64,000 bases of DNA from Thorsellia kenyensis (GCF_042432445.1 NZ_JBHLXE010000108.1:186001-250000), one strand, 5' to 3'. Numbered from the stretch's first letter, positions 9,719 through 20,177 are shown. Notes: a model not told the origin generated them from the sequence alone. A program made the numbers and translations.

Positions 9719-11629
9719 TTACTTATTGTCCTTTACTTCTTCAAATTCAGCATCGATGGTGCCATCATCTGGAGCATTTTGTTTGCTTCCATTTCCAGAA
9801 TCAGCTTGACCTTGTTGCGCTTGAGCAGCTTCCATTAACTTACCTGATGCTGCAATAAGTGCTTGTATTTTTGCTTCAATTTCCGCTTTATCTTCACCTT
9901 TAGAGGCAGTTTCTAATTCCGATAAAGCAGTGTTGATAGTATTTTTGTCTTCCTCAGCTAAATTTACACCCACTTCTTCAAGTTGCTTGCGTGTTGCATG
10001 AATCATTTGATCTGCTTGGTTTCTAGTAGAAACCAGTTCTTCAAATTTACGGTCGTTTTCGGCATTCATTTCTGCATCGCGAACCATTTGTTGGATTTCT
10101 TCTTCACTAAGGCCTGAAGATGCTTTAATTGTTATTTTTTGCTCACGATTAGTGTTTTTATCTTTTGCAGACACATGTAAAATACCATCCGCATCGATGT
10201 CAAAAGTCACTTCAATTTGAGGCGTGCCGCGAGGCGCTGGTTGAATACCATCAAGATTAAATTGACCTAATGATTTGTTATCAGCAGCGCGTTTACGCTC
10301 CCCTTGTAACACATGTATTGTCACTGCAGATTGGTTATCATCAGCTGTTGAGAATACTTGGCTGTGTTTTGTCGGTATAGTCGTATTTTTAGGGATTAAT
10401 GCTGTCATGACACTACCCATTGTTTCAATACCCAAAGATAATGGTGTAACATCTAATAAAAGTACGTCTGTAACATCACCGCTTAAAACCCCACCTTGAA
10501 CAGCAGCACCAATAGCAACAGCTTCATCTGGATTAACATCTTTGCGCGGTTCTTTACCAAAGAAATCAGTAACCGTTTTTTGGACCATTGGCATGCGCGT
10601 TTGCCCACCTACGAGGATCACATCTTGTACATCATTAACAGATAAACCCGCATCTTGAAGAGCAACTTTAACAGGTTCAATCGAACGCGCCACTAAATCT
10701 TCCACTAAAGACTCTAATTTTGCACGAGTGACTTTGATATTTAAATGTTTAGGGCCTGTTGCATCCGCTGTGATGTAAGGTAAATTAACATCAGTTTGTT
10801 GAGCTGAAGACAGTTCAATTTTTGCTTTTTCCGCAGCTTCTTTTAAACGTTGCATAGCTAATGGGTCATTTTTAAGATCAAAGTTTTGATCTTTTTTAAA
10901 CTCATCCACTAAATAATTGATTAAACGGCTATCAAAGTCTTCACCACCTAAGTGTGTGTCACCATTTGTTGCAAGCACTTCAAACGTTTTTTCACCGTCA
11001 ACTTCATCAATTTCAATGATTGAGATATCGAAAGTACCGCCACCTAAATCGTATACAGCAATTGTACGATTGCCTTGTGCTTTATCCATACCGTAGGCTA
11101 GTGCTGCTGCAGTTGGCTCATTAATAATACGTTTAACATCAAGCCCAGCAATACGACCGGCATCTTTTGTTGCTTGTCTTTGCGCATCGTTAAAGTAAGC
11201 AGGAACAGTGATAACAGCTTCAGTTACAGCTTCACCCAAGAAATCTTCCGCTGTTTTTTTCATTTTTTTCAATACTTCGGCAGAAACTTGAGGGGGAGCA
11301 ATTTTGTCTCCTTTAATTTCTAACCATGCATCACCATTGTCTGCAGGCACGATTTTGTATGGCATAATATCTTTATCGCGCTGAGCTTCATTATCCTGGA
11401 ATTTACGGCCTATTAGACGCTTTATAGCAAAAAGTGTGTTCTCAGGATTAGTAACTGCTTGGCGCTTAGCTGGTTGGCCAACTAAAATTTCCCCATCTTG
11501 AGTATAAGCAATAATTGAAGGGGTAGTACGATCACCCTCAGCATTTTCAATGACACGGGCTGTATCACCATCCATAACAGCTACGCAAGAGTTTGTTGTT
11601 CCTAAATCTATTCCTATAATTTTACCCAT
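9719..11629 (-). CDS. dnaK: Chaperone protein DnaK (Hsp70)
   Basis: DnaK is the ATP-driven Hsp70 chaperone. The nucleotide-binding domain shows phosphate loops IGIDLGTTNSCVAV near the start and VYDLGGGTFDISII near residue 195, plus VGGQTRMP around 340. The substrate-binding beta domain and helical lid follow, and the tail ends in DDGTIDAEFEEVKDNK, the typical DnaK C-terminus. Length 636 (E. coli 638). The ATG is preceded by GGAG. grpE is not adjacent. A sigma-32-type promoter lies about 75 bases upstream and dnaJ follows. Confidence 0.98.
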   Translation of the reverse strand: MGKIIGIDLGTTNSCVAVMDGDTARVIENAEGDRTTPSIIAYTQDGEILVGQPAKRQAVTNPENTLFAIKRLIGRKFQDNEAQRDKDIMPYKIVPADNGDAWLEIKGDKIAPPQVSAEVLKKMKKTAEDFLGEAVTEAVITVPAYFNDAQRQATKDAGRIAGLDVKRIINEPTAAALAYGMDKAQGNRTIAVYDLGGGTFDISIIEIDEVDGEKTFEVLATNGDTHLGGEDFDSRLINYLVDEFKKDQNFDLKNDPLAMQRLKEAAEKAKIELSSAQQTDVNLPYITADATGPKHLNIKVTRAKLESLVEDLVARSIEPVKVALQDAGLSVNDVQDVILVGGQTRMPMVQKTVTDFFGKEPRKDVNPDEAVAIGAAVQGGVLSGDVTDVLLLDVTPLSLGIETMGSVMTALIPKNTTIPTKHSQVFSTADDNQSAVTIHVLQGERKRAADNKSLGQFNLDGIQPAPRGTPQIEVTFDIDADGILHVSAKDKNTNREQKITIKASSGLSEEEIQQMVRDAEMNAENDRKFEELVSTRNQADQMIHATRKQLEEVGVNLAEEDKNTINTALSELETASKGEDKAEIEAKIQALIAASGKLMEAAQAQQGQADSGNGSKQNAPDDGTIDAEFEEVKDNK

Positions 11630-11702
11630 AATAATTCTCCAAATAGTTTTTCAAAAGTTTTAAATCAAATTAGTCAGCGATAGTTAACTTACTATGTCTC
11701 AA

Positions 11703-11730
11703 ATATGAGGTTCTTTTTCTCTTTTTCAAG
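11703..11730 (-). promoter_or_regulatory. Sigma-32 (RpoH) heat-shock promoter of dnaKJ
   Basis: On the minus strand CTTGAAA (11724-11730) is followed after 13 bases by CCTCATAT (11703-11710). The E. coli sigma-32 consensus is CTTGAAA, 13-14 bases, CCCCATNT; one base differs. Transcription would start near 11695, leaving a leader of about 65 bases before dnaK. Confidence 0.85.
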
Positions 11731-12380
11731 TCATTTTCAAAGGGTTTTTTATTTTAACTTATTACTTATTTAAGTAGTTCAGTTATTTTTCGCTTTACAA
11801 GTCCTATGTTGGGATGAGTTTTCATAATTCAAGAGGGGGCTGTTTATAATTCTTTTAAAGATATTTTTTTAATTAAGTTATTTAATTGCAATTTAACTCT
11901 TTGATTAAGGTATTTTTACATTCCTTACATTTACTACCGTGTTAATAGATACAAGCATTTTAAATTTATACTCAGAGATATCATTCTTATTAATAGTTCT
12001 TTACTTTACTTAGTACAGCTTTACCAATTAACGTAAATTGTATTTAAATTTTTCCGTAATAATCCCCTCTAACGAGTTTTACTGTCTGGAATGACCTGAT
12101 CAATTTAGAGTATAAAGATAGTTTTTCCTTAATTTAATTCTTTATTCATGTTCTGTTCATCTTTTAATTTTATACTTTTAGCGGTTAAATAAAAAATTTA
12201 AATTAGTTAAAACATTATATTCAATAGTTTTTAAGCGTGCTAAAGTATAGAAATGTTAATAGTCTTCCTCTAATGCTTTGCAACATACTTTCGCGTACAA
12301 CCTAATATCTTAACAAGTAAAATTTGTTAATGTTGACGGTTTGATTTTAGAGTTATAAGGCGACTATACGTGCCTATGAA
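11731..12380. other. Long divergent intergenic region dnaK/mdtA
   Basis: About 650 AT-rich bases without a plausible gene. Near the mdtA end TTGACG (12333-12338) and TATAAG (12354-12359), spaced 15, are a possible weak promoter. I see no regulator-binding palindrome I can name; E. coli mdtA is controlled by BaeR, but no site was recognised here. Confidence 0.5.
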
Positions 12381-13754
12381 ATGGAAAAAAATATGTCATC
12401 TACTAAATATTTTAAATACACAATAATCATTTTATTAGTACTGGTTAGCTGCTATTTTTTACTTAATTACTTGGGTGTATTAGGTCAAAGTACTGAACCA
12501 TCAGGGCAATCCCCTATTTCCAGTAATTCTAATATGCCGACTAACACGCCTAACGCAAGAGGTCGAGGAGCTAGAGCACTACCTCCTGTAAGAGTTGTGT
12601 CAGTGATTAAAGGTAATTTGCCTAATCAATTGACATCAATAGGTACGGTTAGTGCATCAGAGACAGTGAATGTAATGAGTCGAATAAATGGAGAGCTAAT
12701 TTCTGTTGAATTTACTGAGGGCGCACTTGTAAAAGCAGGTGATATTTTATTTAAAATCGATCCTACAAGTTATGAAATTGCGTTATCACAAGCACAAGGA
12801 CAACTTTTAAAAGATAAGGCGAATTTAGATAATGCTAAAGCTGACTTAGCCAGATTTATTCGATTACAAAGCCAAGGCGGCGTATCTGAGCAGAACATCA
12901 CTACTCAGCAATCTTTAATTCGTCAACTTGAAGGAACTGTGAAAACGTCACAAGCGCTTTATGATAAGGCTGCTTTAGAACTTAGTTACACAGAAATAAA
13001 AGCACCTATAGATGGTGTAACCAGTTTAGTGGATATTAGTGTGGGTAATTTTGTTCAAAGTAATACTCAAATCCTTACAACACTGACTAAAGTAGATCCT
13101 ATTGATATTCTCTTTAGTTTACCAGAGAGACATATTAGTCAGTTACAACAAGCTAAAAATACTCAAGAAATTGCCATAGAAGTGTGGGATGGTTTTTTAA
13201 GAGAAAAATTAGCCAACGCTGTTGTCTTGAGTATAAATAATCAAATAGATACAGCAACAGGCACGATTCAAATTAAAGCTCAATCAAGTAATAAAGAAAA
13301 CAAACTCTTTGCTAACCAATTTGTTAACGTAAAAATTAATTTATCAGAGCAACAAGATGCATTAATTTTGCCATTTTTTGCAATCCAAAATGGCGCAGAT
13401 GGCCCTTTTGTTTGGAGAGTTATTGAAAAAAAAGAGGGTGAAAATCCAGTTAATAAGAACAATAAATCTCCTCAAAGTAATCTAGCTCCCGAAGAGAATA
13501 AAGAAAATCTAAATGTACAACAGCCAAAAAATACTCGGGCAGGTGATACAGAAAATCTAAATGATAGTAACACAGTAGATAAATCGCCTAACGCCAAAAC
13601 TATTGTACAAAGAGTCGCAGTCAAACTAGGCTATAGACACCAAGACTCTGTTGTCATTTTGGATGGAGTCGATGCAGGAGATATGATAGTGACTGATGGT
13701 GTAGATAAACTGACCGAAGGTTCTCTGGTTAATATTGTGGATGAAACGCGCTAA
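12381..13754 (+). CDS. mdtA: RND efflux periplasmic adaptor, MdtA type
   Basis: Membrane-fusion protein linking the inner-membrane RND pump to an outer-membrane channel. An N-terminal hydrophobic segment (about 14-34) is followed by a Gly/Arg-rich linker, a lipoyl/barrel-sandwich part around NGELISVEFTEGALVKAGD, an alpha hairpin (about 140-195) and the beta barrel. Residues ~349-407 are a low-complexity Asn/Lys/Pro-rich insertion not expected in MdtA (415 residues in E. coli; 457 here). Start is ATG 12381; an in-frame ATG at 12393 is also possible because the ribosome-binding site is poor. The stop overlaps the mdtB start by one base, so the two are translationally coupled. Confidence 0.85.
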   Translation: MEKNMSSTKYFKYTIIILLVLVSCYFLLNYLGVLGQSTEPSGQSPISSNSNMPTNTPNARGRGARALPPVRVVSVIKGNLPNQLTSIGTVSASETVNVMSRINGELISVEFTEGALVKAGDILFKIDPTSYEIALSQAQGQLLKDKANLDNAKADLARFIRLQSQGGVSEQNITTQQSLIRQLEGTVKTSQALYDKAALELSYTEIKAPIDGVTSLVDISVGNFVQSNTQILTTLTKVDPIDILFSLPERHISQLQQAKNTQEIAIEVWDGFLREKLANAVVLSINNQIDTATGTIQIKAQSSNKENKLFANQFVNVKINLSEQQDALILPFFAIQNGADGPFVWRVIEKKEGENPVNKNNKSPQSNLAPEENKENLNVQQPKNTRAGDTENLNDSNTVDKSPNAKTIVQRVAVKLGYRHQDSVVILDGVDAGDMIVTDGVDKLTEGSLVNIVDETR

Positions 13755-16700
13755 TGAATAATTTACCTGAGTCAGAAATGACACAAAAATCTATAGAAGA
13801 AACGACAAAAAGTTTCTCTTCAACTTTTATTTTTAGACCCGTTGCCACCATTTTGTTAATGTGTTCAATTGTCATTTCAGGTTTATTAGGGTATTTCTAT
13901 CTTCCTGTTGCTCCTCTTCCACAGGTTGATTACCCAACAATACAAGTCACAACCTACTATCCTGGTGCTAGTCCTGATATTATGACCACTGCTGTAACTG
14001 CTCCTCTTGAGAGGCAATTAGGGCAGGTTTCGGGATTAGACCAAATGTATTCACAAAATGGCCAAGGCGTTTCGGTCATTACGCTTCAATTTAACCTCAA
14101 TCTCAGTATGGATGTTGCTGAGCAAGAAGTGCAGGCGGCAATTAATGCAGCAAGACAGCTATTACCTGATGATCTTCCTTATCCTCCGATTTATAACAAG
14201 GTCAATCCAGCCGATTCCCCTATTTTAACAATTGCTATAACAAGTGATGTTTTACCAATGACTCAAGTGGCTGATTTGGTTCAAAACAGGATAGTGCATC
14301 AACTTTCCCAAGTCGGCGGCATTGGTCTTGTAACTCAATCAGGAGGCCAAAAACCGGCGATTAGAGTAAATTTTAATTCACAAGCAATTACACAATATCG
14401 TTTAGACAGTGAAACAATTAGAAATGCGATTGCTAGAGCGAGTGTGAATTCAGCAAAAGGAAGTTTTGACGGACCTTTGCAATCTATAAGTATTACTGCA
14501 AATGATCAACTTATGTCGGTTGAGGAATATAAAAATATCATCATAACTCGAAATAATGAAACTGAGAGTGTTTTGAGGCTAGGTGATATAGCTGAGGTAA
14601 CCGAAGCGGCAGAAAATCTCTATGTAGGTGCTTGGAGTAAGGGAGTGCCGGCTATCATACTTAATATTCAGCGGCAACCTGGTGCAAATGTAATTAAGGC
14701 TGTTGATGAAATTAAATTATTACTTCCCTCGTTAACGGAAAGTTTACCTGCCTCTGTTGATGTAGAAATTTTGACGGATAGAACCTCAAGTATTAGAGCA
14801 TCGATTTTTGATGTGCAATTAGAATTACTTTTTGCTATTTCCCTCGTTATTTTAGTGATTTATTTTTTTCTACGTAATCTAAGAGCAACACTCATTGCAT
14901 CTATTGCTGTTCCTTTGTCTATTATTGGTACGTTCGCGATAATTCATTTACTTGGATTTTCAATAAATAACTTAACTCTAATGGCACTGACTATCGCTAC
15001 TGGATTTGTTGTGGATGATGCTATTGTAGTGATCGAAAATATTACTCGCTATATTGAATCTAAAAAAGGAGATAGCGAACTAAAATTAGCGCTCGGAGAA
15101 AAACTAGAAGAGGAAGACGGTTTATCATCTTTGGAAGCTTCACTTGTGGGTGCTAAAGAAATTGGATTTACAATTATCTCACTAACAATTTCGTTAGTTG
15201 CAGTATTGATCCCTCTTTTATTTATGGGAGATATTATTGGCCGATTATTTTTTGAATTTGCAGTAACTCTTGCGGTAGCTATTTTGATTTCAGGAGTAGT
15301 TTCACTTACATTAACCCCGATGTTATGTGCAAAATTACTTAAAAAAGACCCTCATCATCTCTCAGCTATGTCGACGACGATTGAAACATTTTTTAATCGA
15401 GTTATCATAGGATATTCAAAAACATTGAAAGTAGCCCTACGCCATCCGAAAAGAATGCTGCTACTTACCATAGCCACTTTTTTATGTACTGTCGGCCTTT
15501 ATATCATGATCCCTAAGGGTTTTTTCCCTATTCAAGATAACAGTTTGATTCAGGCAACGGTAATTGCTTCTCCCTCTAGCTCTTATCAAAAAATGAGTGA
15601 AATCCAAGATGAAGTAAGTAATCGATTAGCTGTTTTAACAGATATTGAAGATATTGCAGGATTTGTGGGCATAGATAATACCAACATCACATTGAATACA
15701 TTGCAATTACAAATTGGATTAGTTCCCTTAGAGGAGAGATCTTCCACAATAGATGAAATTATGCAGCAAATTCAACAAGAGATTAGAAAGATACCTGATG
15801 TAGAGGTTTATCTTCAATTGCAGCAAGATCTGACAATTGATACGCAAAAAAGCAGAACCCCCTATCGTTTCACTATTCAAGCCACGTCCATTGAACAATT
15901 TAATGAGTGGGTACCTAAAATTACTGATTCATTAGAAGCGCTCTCTTCAATTAAAGACTTAAACCATGATTGGCAAAATGGAGGCAAAGAAATATATTTG
16001 CAAATTAATAGAGATATCGCTAGTCGAATGGGGGTTACTGTAAAAGCCATTAATGATGCACTCTATAATGCCTTTGGTCAAAGGCAAGTCAGTACGCTCT
16101 ATACACAATCAAATCAATATCGAATTGTTATTGAGAGTAGAGGTAATGATGATAATGATAGCTTAGCGCTTCAGTCTCTTGCTGCGGTCTATGTTAAAAA
16201 TGATCAAGGAGATATGATCTCTTTGGATGTTTTAGCTCATATGGTAGAAAAAAGTAGTGTACTGTCACTAAATCGATTGGCCCAATTCCCTGTAATTACT
16301 TTTTATTTTAATGTAAATGAAGCAAAAGGAGTCGCTTTAGATGAAGCTGTGAGTAGCATTAAAGCCAGTTTGGACAAAGTAGGCTTACCACCTGATATGC
16401 GAGTAGAGTTTCAAGGTGCCACATTAGCATTTAGTGCTGCATTAACAAATACCATTTTCTTAATCATAGCAGCAGTCATAACCATGTATATAGTGCTTGG
16501 AATATTATATGAAAGTTTCATTCATCCAGTTACTATTTTGTCGACTCTCCCTTCCGCAGCGATTGGCGCCTTAATTGCACTCATGTCACTAGGTAAATCT
16601 TTTGATATGATAGCGGTTATAGGCATCATATTGCTGATTGGAATAGTGAAAAAAAATGCCATCATGATGATTGATTTTGCACTTGTAGCGCAAAGAGAAC

Positions 16701-17002
16701 ATGGATTATCTCCTTCTGATGCAATTGTACAAGCATGTTTATTAAGATTTCGTCCGATTTTAATGACGACTATGGCAGCAATTTTAGGCGCGGTGCCGTT
16801 AATGTTAAGTCAAGGGGTGGGAGCTGAATTAAGACAACCTCTTGGAATAACACTTGTAGGAGGTCTATTACTTAGTCAATTATTGACACTGTATACCACA
16901 CCTATCATTTATCTCTATTTTGATAAATGGAGCAGCAAATCCAGAGAAGAAACTAAATCTCTCTCTTCCTTATATGCCAACATATCTAAGTCAGAGGATT
17001 AA
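13754..17002 (+). CDS. mdtB: RND multidrug efflux permease subunit MdtB
   Basis: Inner-membrane proton-driven RND transporter of the MdtB type, which forms a heterotrimer with MdtC in E. coli. Twelve membrane segments with two large periplasmic loops are expected and visible as hydrophobic blocks. The proton-relay aspartates are Asp421-Asp422 in GFVVDDAIVVIEN, and the partner lysine is in GIVKKNAIMMID. The N-terminal half (VDYPTIQV, YPGASPD, VTAPLERQ) is characteristic of MdtB. After transmembrane segment 4 an acidic, Lys-rich insertion of about two dozen residues occurs in a cytoplasmic loop. Length 1082 compared with 1040 in E. coli. Followed by mdtC after one base. Confidence 0.9.
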   Translation: MNNLPESEMTQKSIEETTKSFSSTFIFRPVATILLMCSIVISGLLGYFYLPVAPLPQVDYPTIQVTTYYPGASPDIMTTAVTAPLERQLGQVSGLDQMYSQNGQGVSVITLQFNLNLSMDVAEQEVQAAINAARQLLPDDLPYPPIYNKVNPADSPILTIAITSDVLPMTQVADLVQNRIVHQLSQVGGIGLVTQSGGQKPAIRVNFNSQAITQYRLDSETIRNAIARASVNSAKGSFDGPLQSISITANDQLMSVEEYKNIIITRNNETESVLRLGDIAEVTEAAENLYVGAWSKGVPAIILNIQRQPGANVIKAVDEIKLLLPSLTESLPASVDVEILTDRTSSIRASIFDVQLELLFAISLVILVIYFFLRNLRATLIASIAVPLSIIGTFAIIHLLGFSINNLTLMALTIATGFVVDDAIVVIENITRYIESKKGDSELKLALGEKLEEEDGLSSLEASLVGAKEIGFTIISLTISLVAVLIPLLFMGDIIGRLFFEFAVTLAVAILISGVVSLTLTPMLCAKLLKKDPHHLSAMSTTIETFFNRVIIGYSKTLKVALRHPKRMLLLTIATFLCTVGLYIMIPKGFFPIQDNSLIQATVIASPSSSYQKMSEIQDEVSNRLAVLTDIEDIAGFVGIDNTNITLNTLQLQIGLVPLEERSSTIDEIMQQIQQEIRKIPDVEVYLQLQQDLTIDTQKSRTPYRFTIQATSIEQFNEWVPKITDSLEALSSIKDLNHDWQNGGKEIYLQINRDIASRMGVTVKAINDALYNAFGQRQVSTLYTQSNQYRIVIESRGNDDNDSLALQSLAAVYVKNDQGDMISLDVLAHMVEKSSVLSLNRLAQFPVITFYFNVNEAKGVALDEAVSSIKASLDKVGLPPDMRVEFQGATLAFSAALTNTIFLIIAAVITMYIVLGILYESFIHPVTILSTLPSAAIGALIALMSLGKSFDMIAVIGIILLIGIVKKNAIMMIDFALVAQREHGLSPSDAIVQACLLRFRPILMTTMAAILGAVPLMLSQGVGAELRQPLGITLVGGLLLSQLLTLYTTPIIYLYFDKWSSKSREETKSLSSLYANISKSED

Positions 17003-17003
17003 A

Positions 17004-20000
17004 ATGCGTTTTTTTAATCTCTTTTTAGTTCGCCCTGTAGCCGCATGGTTACTCAGTTTTTCCATACTTCTGTTAGGTATCTTAGGCTATCGATTAATGC
17101 CTGTTTCTCCCTTGCCTAATTTGGATTTACCTGCAATCGTAGTCTCCGCCTCTTTGTCAGGCGCACCTCCTGAAACAATGGCGAGTAGTGTAGCAGCTCC
17201 ACTAGAATCAGCACTCAGCAGTATTGCTGGAATTGATGAAATGACTTCTCGAAATTCTTTAGGCTCAACAAGAATAATTTTAGTATTTGATATCAATAAA
17301 AATGTGCATGAAGCAGCAAGAGAGGTTCAAGCCGCAATTAATGCGACCATGCCAATGTTGCCAAGCGGAATGAGAACCCCCCCGAGTTTACGGAAAATTA
17401 ATCCTTCCGATAGTCCGATCATGATCTTAACCTTGACTTCGAATAAAAAAAGCCTCAGTGAGCTCTTTGATTTAGCCAATACAGTAGTTTCACCACAAAT
17501 AGCTCAGGTTAAGGGGGTAGGTGATGTCTCATTAGGAGGCAGTGCTTCACCTGCCATAAGAATTAAACTTGAACCTATGCAACTTTTTTACCAAGGAATC
17601 GGATTGCAATCTGTATCTGAAATTATTTCATCAAGCAATATTCGCAGTCCTTTAGGGCAACTACATACAAAGAATGATACCTATCAAATTAATAATAATG
17701 CATTTTTGAAAGATCCTGATGAATATGGTGATTTAATTATAAAAAATGATGAACAAAAAGGGGTTGTTTATTTAAAAGATGTGGCGACAATCACTCAATC
17801 TACCCAAGATGAACGAAGCATTGGGTTGAGCAATGGGCAGCCTGCCATTTTATTAGTAGTGAACCGTAGTCAAAATGCAAATATTATTGCAACGGTTGAT
17901 GAGATTAAAAATAAGCTACCCATATTACAAAGTTTATTACCACAGGATGTCTCTCTTAAGGTAGCCCAAGATAGGACGCCGACGATAAGGGCTTCAATAG
18001 CCGAAGTGAACAATACCCTCATTATTGCAATATTATTGGTTATCTTAATTGTTTTTCTTTTTTTACGTTCTTTAAAAGCAACTCTTGTTCCAGCGATAGT
18101 TGTGCCGGTCTCTCTCATTGGTAGTTTTAGTGTGATGTATTTATTAGGGTTTAGCTTGAACAATCTCACGCTAATGGCATTAACTATTGCTACTGGATTT
18201 GTAGTGGATGATGCGATTGTTATTTCAGAAAATATTGCTCGGCATATTGAGAAAGGTCTGCCACCTTTAAAAGCGGCATATCAGGGTCTAAAAGAAGTCG
18301 GATTTACGGTTTGTGCTATTAGTTTTTCGCTGATAGCGGTATTTATTCCTTTACTTTTTGCTCCAGGACTTCAAGGTTTATTATTTTACGAATTTGCAGC
18401 AACAATGACAATAGCGATTTTAATTTCTCTTTTTGTATCCCTAACACTTACTCCTATGTTAAGTTCAAGGCTTTTTAATCGTGTTAAGATGAGAGAAAGC
18501 GATGATAAAATTATCCACCAAAATCAAGATAGAAAAAATGAGGTCACGATTAAATCTATTCATGCCTTTATTCATTTTCTTTATATCCCATTAAATGCAT
18601 TTAGTTACTTTTTTGACAAACTAACGCATGGCTATCGTCTGCTTCTTACTATCACCTTAAAGTATTATTATCTTACATGGTTGATTTTTATTGTAACTAT
18701 CCTAAGTTCTGTGATGATTTTTATTTCTTTACCTAAAACGTTTTTCCCTGAACAAGATACAGGTAGAATTATTGCTTTTGTTAGGGCTGATCAAACCACT
18801 TCATTTCAATCAATGTCACAACGGTTAAAAGCAGTGATGGATAAAGTAAATCAACACCCAGCGATTGATAATGTGAGTGGTTTTATTGGGGGGGGGAGGA
18901 GTAATAGTGCCAATGTTTTTATTTCTTTAAAGCCTCTTAGTGAAAGAGACTCAATAAATAAAGTGATCTCTGAATTACAATCATCATTAAATAAAGAGCC
19001 GGGGACTAGTCTTTTACTTAGACCCGTGCAAGATTTTCGCGTTGGCGGTCGAGAAGGAAATGCAAATTATCAATTCACACTTTTAAGTGACGATGTCCAA
19101 TTATTAAGAGAATGGGAGCCTAAAATAAGAAAAAGTCTGTCTGACTTAAGTGCAATTGAAGGGGTGGATTCAGACAGTGAGAATAATGCAGCTGAACTTA
19201 TTCTAAATTATGAGAGAGATTTGTTGAATCGATTTGGGTTAAATATCAGTGATTCAAATGCATTGATCAACAATGCTTTTGGGCAAAGAGCAATATCTAC
19301 AATCTATGATGAACAGAATCAATATCAAGTTATTATGGAAGTTAATTCAGCAATGACTGCTGATGACAATGCACTAAATTATATGTATTTAACAAATTCA
19401 CTTAATAAAGCGATCTCCCTGGAATCTATTGCTGGATGGTCATTACAAGGTGCTGCGGGTACCATCAATCATGAACAACTTTCAGCTGCAACGACCATTT
19501 CATTTAATTTACCTGAAAACGGCACCTTATCGGATGCAATTAATGCGATAAACGAACAGATGGTTATTTTGGGAGTACCCAATAAAATCCAAGGACAATT
19601 CGCTGGGAATGCCAAATTATTTGAAAAGAGTAATCATGATCAGTTAATTTTGATTATCGGTGCGATAATTGCCATCTATTTAGTATTAGGTATTTTATAT
19701 GAAAGTTTTTTACACCCAGTAACCATTCTATCGACGTTACCCTCAGCGGCATTAGGTGCGCTTATTGCACTTAAATTGTTTGACACGCCTTTTAGCTTAA
19801 TTGCTATGATAGGTATTTTATTGCTTATAGGTATTGTGAAAAAAAATGCAATTATGATGATCGATTTTGCGCTTGTTGAACAAAAAACGAAGGGATGTTC
19901 TCCTAAAGAGGCTATTTTTGAAGCCTGCATTATAAGATTTCGCCCCATCATGATGACAACCTTAGCTGCTATAGGCGGTGCTATTCCTTTGATGTTAGGG

Positions 20001-20177
20001 CAAGGAGATGGCGCTGAATTAAGACAACCCTTAGGAATAACTATCGTTGGTGGACTAATAGTAAGTCAGTGTTTAACACTTTTTAGCACTCCAGTTATTT
20101 ACTTGGGGTTTGAAAAAGTGAGAGGATGGAGAAAAAAACAAAATAGTACGGATCTGAAACAGGAAAAAAGTGGCTAG
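17004..20177 (+). CDS. mdtC: RND multidrug efflux permease subunit MdtC
   Basis: Second RND subunit of the MdtBC heterotrimer. The proton-relay pair is Asp402-Asp403 in GFVVDDAIVISEN, with GIVKKNAIMMID later. The start is the ATG at 17004, preceded by AGAGGA (16993-16998); a longer open frame reaches back to 16920 inside mdtB but is not needed and would break similarity to MdtC (MKFFALF in E. coli, MRFFNLF here). Length 1057 compared with 1025. An extra charged stretch (around residues 493-545) lies in the cytoplasmic loop between the two halves. Codons 629-631 form a G9 tract. The E. coli neighbours mdtD and baeSR are absent. Confidence 0.9.
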   Translation: MRFFNLFLVRPVAAWLLSFSILLLGILGYRLMPVSPLPNLDLPAIVVSASLSGAPPETMASSVAAPLESALSSIAGIDEMTSRNSLGSTRIILVFDINKNVHEAAREVQAAINATMPMLPSGMRTPPSLRKINPSDSPIMILTLTSNKKSLSELFDLANTVVSPQIAQVKGVGDVSLGGSASPAIRIKLEPMQLFYQGIGLQSVSEIISSSNIRSPLGQLHTKNDTYQINNNAFLKDPDEYGDLIIKNDEQKGVVYLKDVATITQSTQDERSIGLSNGQPAILLVVNRSQNANIIATVDEIKNKLPILQSLLPQDVSLKVAQDRTPTIRASIAEVNNTLIIAILLVILIVFLFLRSLKATLVPAIVVPVSLIGSFSVMYLLGFSLNNLTLMALTIATGFVVDDAIVISENIARHIEKGLPPLKAAYQGLKEVGFTVCAISFSLIAVFIPLLFAPGLQGLLFYEFAATMTIAILISLFVSLTLTPMLSSRLFNRVKMRESDDKIIHQNQDRKNEVTIKSIHAFIHFLYIPLNAFSYFFDKLTHGYRLLLTITLKYYYLTWLIFIVTILSSVMIFISLPKTFFPEQDTGRIIAFVRADQTTSFQSMSQRLKAVMDKVNQHPAIDNVSGFIGGGRSNSANVFISLKPLSERDSINKVISELQSSLNKEPGTSLLLRPVQDFRVGGREGNANYQFTLLSDDVQLLREWEPKIRKSLSDLSAIEGVDSDSENNAAELILNYERDLLNRFGLNISDSNALINNAFGQRAISTIYDEQNQYQVIMEVNSAMTADDNALNYMYLTNSLNKAISLESIAGWSLQGAAGTINHEQLSAATTISFNLPENGTLSDAINAINEQMVILGVPNKIQGQFAGNAKLFEKSNHDQLILIIGAIIAIYLVLGILYESFLHPVTILSTLPSAALGALIALKLFDTPFSLIAMIGILLLIGIVKKNAIMMIDFALVEQKTKGCSPKEAIFEACIIRFRPIMMTTLAAIGGAIPLMLGQGDGAELRQPLGITIVGGLIVSQCLTLFSTPVIYLGFEKVRGWRKKQNSTDLKQEKSG
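18888..18896 (+). repeat. Nine-base poly-G tract inside mdtC
   Basis: Nine consecutive G residues encode Gly629-631 (GGG three times) followed by AGG. Such a tract is exceptional in this AT-rich sequence, where most glycine codons are GGT or GGA, and is a potential slippage site that would frameshift mdtC. Confidence 0.9.
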
